Source: Bacteroidales bacterium
GTDB taxonomy: Bacteria; Bacteroidota; Bacteroidia; Bacteroidales; UBA932
Reading direction: 5' to 3'
Length of the DNA: 18,647 bases
Assembly: GCA_024689525.1 (NCBI GenBank)
Contig: JAILDI010000037.1
Span: 1 to 18,647 of the forward strand
Part shown: in pieces, positions 15,763-18,647 of the stretch
Numbering within the stretch: position 1 is the stretch's first letter
Layout: each line of letters opens with the position of its first letter
Translations under genes and position numbers: made by a program
The notes under the pieces: generated by a model
What the model was told of the DNA's origin: nothing
The model's database searches: none
The model's input: only the letters and a program-made list of their open reading frames with translations

Positions 15763-15784
15763 TTGTCCCCGAATTGTCCCCGAA
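15763..15784. repeat. Tandem 11-bp direct repeat with a nearby inverted core
   Basis: TTGTCCCCGAA occurs twice back to back (15763-15773 and 15774-15784), with an inverted core GGGGACAA at 15827-15834. It lies in the 225-bp non-coding stretch between the convergent GNAT and TetR-like genes, which otherwise holds only AT-rich sequence and two hairpins. The role is unknown; it could be a protein-binding site or a remnant of an integrated element. Confidence 0.6.
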
Positions 15785-15843
15785 ATTCTGAGGGTGATAT
15801 TATTATGTTGTGATAATAGAAGGCCGGGGGACAAAATATGAAA

Positions 15844-15875
15844 GGTGCGGCCTTGCATTGCTGCAGGACCGCACC
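15844..15875 (-). terminator. Hairpin terminator of the TetR-like gene
   Basis: On the minus strand, GGTGCGG pairs with CCGCACC, continued by CC/GG and TGCA/TGCA with single-base bulges, closed by a GCAA (GNRA-type) loop. It is followed by TTTCATATTTT. It begins 25 nt past the stop of the TetR-like gene, the right place for its terminator. The T-run is imperfect, so efficiency is uncertain. Confidence 0.6.
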
Positions 15876-15900
15876 GGGTATCAGAACGTAGGAAACTTAA

Positions 15901-16824
15901 TCAAGGTAACAGTTTTGCCTTGAGCCGCTGGCGGGCTTTGGTGACGGAGGCGGGTGAGATTCCCAGGAGGACGGCCTGATCGGATACGGAGAATTGCAGG
16001 TGTGAGAGAATGTAGGCGCGGATATCGCCTTTTGTCAGGCCTGGATGCGCCTGACGGAGAGATTCGGGCGTAAGGTCGGATGAATTCCGGAGCATCCGTT
16101 CCAATTCGGCCCATTCTTCATCCTGAATATAGCGGGGACGGGCACGGAGTTCCTGCAGCAGGTGATTCTGGCCGATGAGCACATGCATCATCACATAAGA
16201 ATCGACTTCGCCGCCAGGACCTCCGCCGGTGTTCGGGACGAATCCCTCCCGCTCGTCGTTTCCTGCACGGATGACCATCAGGAAGGCCCGGACATTCTTG
16301 CCCAGGATTTCGCTCACCTGCGGAATGGTGAGCGGACTTTTCCCGCTGGTGCAGGTTAATGCAAGACCGAGGGCTACCAGAATGAGTTGATAATAAAGCA
16401 TCTCGGCATCTTCTTCTTGCAGGCCGAAGGTGTCCGTTATTGCAGAGAGACTCTCCTCCTTGAAGCCAATATAGGTATCGATATAGTCTTTGTAGGAAGT
16501 TGGCTGTGTCTGCGCTTCCATAATCAAGGAGAACAGATGCGGCTCGTCTATGGCGAACCAGATAAAGGCCATGCCAAAGCCCTTGAAAGGAGGATTGAGC
16601 ATAAAGCCGTCACCCACCCGCTTCCGGTACAGTTTCCGGGCTTCCTCCCGAACGGCGTCCCGGACTCCTTGAATGGAGCCGAAAGAGGAGAAGATGGCGT
16701 TGGCACCGCAGCTAAGGCGGGCGCAGAGGTTCCGGGATGTAAGGGCTGCGGGCCCTCCGGAGCGCACCAAATCAAGGGATGCAGAAAGTATTCTTTCTTT
16801 TGTGACAGTAACCGGTCTTGCCAT
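15901..16824 (-). CDS. TetR/AcrR-family regulator with extra C-terminal HTH
   Basis: 307 residues, about 100 longer than a usual TetR protein. Residues about 8-55 form a TetR DNA-binding domain (ERILSASLDLVRSGGPAALTSRNLCARL). About 56-188 is the ligand-binding/dimer domain, with a WHG-like segment GMAFIWFAIDEPHLFSLIM near 84-102. A Gly-rich linker (198-206) leads to a helical segment and a final helix-turn-helix at about 263-304 (LTKGDIRAYILSHLQF, then DQAVLLGISPASVTKARQRLKAKL). This last part resembles LuxR/sigma-region-4-like HTHs of Bacteroidota regulators. Two DNA-binding heads in one protein is unusual. It is divergent from the outer-membrane receptor gene and probably regulates it and itself. 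It has a good promoter and a likely terminator. The inducer is unknown. Confidence 0.8.
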   Translation of the reverse strand: MARPVTVTKERILSASLDLVRSGGPAALTSRNLCARLSCGANAIFSSFGSIQGVRDAVREEARKLYRKRVGDGFMLNPPFKGFGMAFIWFAIDEPHLFSLIMEAQTQPTSYKDYIDTYIGFKEESLSAITDTFGLQEEDAEMLYYQLILVALGLALTCTSGKSPLTIPQVSEILGKNVRAFLMVIRAGNDEREGFVPNTGGGPGGEVDSYVMMHVLIGQNHLLQELRARPRYIQDEEWAELERMLRNSSDLTPESLRQAHPGLTKGDIRAYILSHLQFSVSDQAVLLGISPASVTKARQRLKAKLLP

Positions 16825-16850
16825 AATCGATGTTCCGTTTCAGTTCGGTA

Positions 16851-16881
16851 CAAAAATAAACAAAGGAGCGTGAATGTCCAA
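16851..16881 (-). promoter_or_regulatory. Bacteroidota-type promoter of the TetR-like gene
   Basis: On the minus strand: TTG (16881-16879), a 20-nt spacer, then TATTTTTG (16858-16851), an exact TAnnTTTG. The leader is about 20 nt before the ATG at 16824. The -33 element overlaps one copy of the repeated TTGTCCA-like motif (16873-16880). Confidence 0.6.
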
Positions 16882-16985
16882 TTAGATTGCGGGAATAATG
16901 CGCAATTGTCCACATCATTGTCCATATTAGTTTTTATTTCGGAACGCTATATACACTAACTTTGCAGGTGAAAAAATATGGACAA
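16873..16985. repeat. Repeated TTGTCCA-type motifs, candidate operators
   Basis: AATGTCCA at 16873-16880, ATTGTCCA at 16905-16912 and 16917-16924 (12-bp period), and an inverted ATGGACAA at 16978-16985 that mirrors TTGTCCAT at 16918-16925. The copies lie at the tetR -33 box, between the two promoters, and in the leader of the outer-membrane gene, flanking its -7 box. This arrangement fits binding sites for the adjacent TetR-like regulator; binding is inference. Confidence 0.45.
16957..16964 (+). promoter_or_regulatory. -7 box of the outer-membrane receptor gene
   Basis: TAACTTTG, an exact TAnnTTTG, 24 nt before the ATG at 16989. No TTG is present 19-21 nt upstream; the region is T-rich (16931-16939). 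A weak -33 would fit a promoter that is regulated or needs help. Confidence 0.5.
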
Positions 16986-16988
16986 ACG

Positions 16989-18647
16989 ATGAAACGACTG
17001 ATTGTATTGTTTATTCTCGCAGTAGCCTCGCTTCCCGCCCTGGCGAAAGGCGATTGGAAGGGAAAAGTTGTGGATGAGAAAGGTGAGCCGGTCCCTTATG
17101 CCAATGTGGCTGTGCTCTCCAAAGCCGACTCCACCGTTGTATGCGGCGTCGTGACTGAGGAAGACGGTACCTTTAATATAGTGACCAGCGAAACCGACGG
17201 CATCATGATGGTGGCCATGCTGGGCTACAAGACGGTGTATCTCGCTCCCGTTGACGGGGCCGTGATTACCCTATCCGACGATTCTATGATGCTGGAAGGG
17301 GCCGTGGCAAGAGCCGTGATGCCCAAGACCAAACTTACGGGCGAAGGACTCCAGACCAACGTCCGGGGGTCCGTATTGGAAAATGTGGGCACGGCCAATG
17401 ACGTGCTTTCTAAAACTCCGGGGCTCATCAAGGGGCAGAACGGCCTGGAGGTTATCGGCAAAGGTTCGCCGTTGGTATACATCAACGGGCGCCGCGTGAG
17501 CGACGCTTCCGAGCTGGACCGCCTGCAAAGCAACGAGATACAAAGCGTCGAGGTCATTACCAACCCGGGTGCGCAGTATGATGCTACGGTCCGTGCCGTG
17601 GTGCGAATCAAGACCATCCGGCGCCAGGGCGACGGCTTCGGCTTCAACCTGAACGCCTCCGATGCACAGTCCCAGCGCTGGGCCAAGGGCAATGACCCCT
17701 TCGGGGCCATCAATGTGAACTACCGCACCGGCGGTGTGGATATCTTCGCAGGGGTGAACTATGCCCGCAATACTTCCCGGCAGGAAAGTTACCTGGAGAA
17801 ACAAACCTTCGGCACCACTGCCGCCGGGGATGACTGGCTCTTCGAGAACAAGGGAACGCTGCTGAACGAATACATCGGCAGTTCCATCTATGGCAACGCC
17901 GGCGTGAACTGGCAGATGGCCGATAATCACTTCCTGGGCGGCAAGGTGGAATGGGGCAGGCATCTGACCTACAACGTTCATACGGAGGTGAACGACAACG
18001 TGTTCGAGAACAGGACGCTGATAGATAAACTTTCCACAATGTCGGATGACTCGATGGGGGCATGGCCGCCGTATAACCTGGGCGCCAACCTCTATTACAA
18101 CGGCCTCGTCGCTGGAAAACTGGGTATTGACGTGAACCTGGACTATTACGGCACGGACGACAGCACCAAGTCCGTATCCATGGAGACGAGCGATATGACG
18201 CACGATGCCGCCATCCAGAGCAGCAGTACAAATGTCGGGCGCATGTATGCCGCCAAAGCAGTCCTTTCCTATCCCATCTGGAAGGGTCAGCTGCAGGCCG
18301 GAACGGAGGAGACTTTCTCCCGCCGGATAGACAATTATTCGGTGGATGGCATCGACATCCCGGCTTCGCAGGCTACTGTGAAAGAGGACAAGATCGCCGG
18401 ATTCGCCTCTTACGGTTGCTACCTGCCCAAGGTAGGACAGTTCAGCGCCGGGGTACGTTACGAGTGGGTACATTATGCCTACACGGATGCCGTGACTCCC
18501 GCAAACAACCTGACCCGCGACTACGGCAACTGGTTCCCCAATGTATCCTACGCCGGGGTCATCGGCGCACAGTCGCAGAATCCGGTTCAGGTAATGCTGA
18601 ATTACAGCACCAAAACCAGCAGACCTCATTATGGGAATCTGTCCAGT
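16989..18647 (+). CDS. TonB-receptor-like outer-membrane beta-barrel protein, 3' partial
   Basis: 553 residues are visible and the frame is open at the window edge. Signal peptide MKRLIVLFILAVASLPALA (1-19). Residues about 22-96 are a carboxypeptidase-regulatory-like beta-sandwich (GKVVDEKGEPVPYANVAVL). About 118-210 is a plug-like domain (NDVLSKTPGLI, VYINGRRVSD, IQSVEVITNPGAQYDA). From about 215 on come beta-barrel strands of the outer-membrane beta-barrel type often annotated OMP_b-brl_3. The family is related to SusC/TonB-dependent receptors but smaller. The substrate is unknown; TonB dependence is not shown, and no SusD partner is visible in the window. The ATG at 16989 is set by the signal peptide; an ATG at 16978 opens only a 4-codon frame. 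Divergent from, and probably controlled by, the TetR-like regulator. Confidence 0.85.
   Translation, partial: MKRLIVLFILAVASLPALAKGDWKGKVVDEKGEPVPYANVAVLSKADSTVVCGVVTEEDGTFNIVTSETDGIMMVAMLGYKTVYLAPVDGAVITLSDDSMMLEGAVARAVMPKTKLTGEGLQTNVRGSVLENVGTANDVLSKTPGLIKGQNGLEVIGKGSPLVYINGRRVSDASELDRLQSNEIQSVEVITNPGAQYDATVRAVVRIKTIRRQGDGFGFNLNASDAQSQRWAKGNDPFGAINVNYRTGGVDIFAGVNYARNTSRQESYLEKQTFGTTAAGDDWLFENKGTLLNEYIGSSIYGNAGVNWQMADNHFLGGKVEWGRHLTYNVHTEVNDNVFENRTLIDKLSTMSDDSMGAWPPYNLGANLYYNGLVAGKLGIDVNLDYYGTDDSTKSVSMETSDMTHDAAIQSSSTNVGRMYAAKAVLSYPIWKGQLQAGTEETFSRRIDNYSVDGIDIPASQATVKEDKIAGFASYGCYLPKVGQFSAGVRYEWVHYAYTDAVTPANNLTRDYGNWFPNVSYAGVIGAQSQNPVQVMLNYSTKTSRPHYGNLSS

Noticed and set aside
15839..15892. 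A 17-codon frame (ATG at 15839) in the non-coding stretch
   Set aside because: It is made of the terminator hairpin of the TetR-like gene read on the other strand, with no promoter or conserved-looking peptide.
16978..16992. A 4-codon frame (ATG at 16978) just before the receptor gene as a leader peptide
   Set aside because: It is too short and overlaps the real ATG region; no attenuator-like hairpin is seen. Its sequence is better explained as part of the inverted TTGTCCAT motif.
1..18647. CRISPR array, transposon, phage genes or defence system
   Set aside because: No regularly spaced repeats, transposase, integrase, nuclease or toxin-antitoxin gene was found; the window is mostly metabolic, transport and stress genes.

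Overview
The window reads as a chromosomal segment of a Bacteroidota (Bacteroidales-like) bacterium, probably gut-associated. The support is a type III glutamine synthetase (GlnN), a Porin_O_P-type porin, a carboxypeptidase-regulatory/plug/beta-barrel outer-membrane protein, a GH29 fucosidase lipoprotein, and several upstream elements of the Bacteroidota promoter form TTG-N19-21-TAnnTTTG. Genes are tightly packed on both strands. No rRNA, tRNA, CRISPR array, transposase or integrase was seen, and no gap between genes exceeds 300 bases.

Layout. 1-2152: 3' part of a large MscS-family channel. 2157-4036 (minus): a YitT-family membrane protein followed by an EamA/DMT exporter that starts on TTG and overlaps it by 4 nt. 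4107-5111: an outer-membrane porin, whose 3' end overlaps by 35 nt a convergent DUF1846 gene (5077-6546, minus). 6656-11778: glnN, pyrG and a GH29 fucosidase lipoprotein in one tight co-directional run with gaps of 7 and 1 nt. GlnN makes the glutamine that PyrG consumes.

11878-13317 is a compact peroxide-defence operon: a bacterioferritin-like protein, a thioredoxin-type glutathione peroxidase, and an OhrR-like MarR regulator with the sensing cysteine. Spacings are 1 nt and then a 1-nt overlap. It sits behind a strong promoter whose -33 element lies inside a 16-bp inverted repeat, a natural candidate operator for the regulator encoded at the end of the operon. The ferritin-like protein appears to have lost several diiron ligands while keeping the haem-ligand methionine position.

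13304-15675: a GreA/GreB-family factor (minus), then an isoprenylcysteine-methyltransferase-like membrane protein, a ZIP metal transporter and a GNAT acetyltransferase (plus). 15676-15900 is a non-coding stretch with short repeats and a likely terminator. 15901-18647: an unusual TetR-family regulator with an extra C-terminal helix-turn-helix, divergent from a TonB-receptor-like outer-membrane protein that runs off the window. The region between these two carries repeated TTGTCCA motifs near both promoters.

The most interesting parts are the self-contained thiol-peroxide operon with its atypical ferritin, and the double-HTH TetR regulator with its repeated candidate sites. All family calls come from reading the sequence and from memory of the families; no database search was run.
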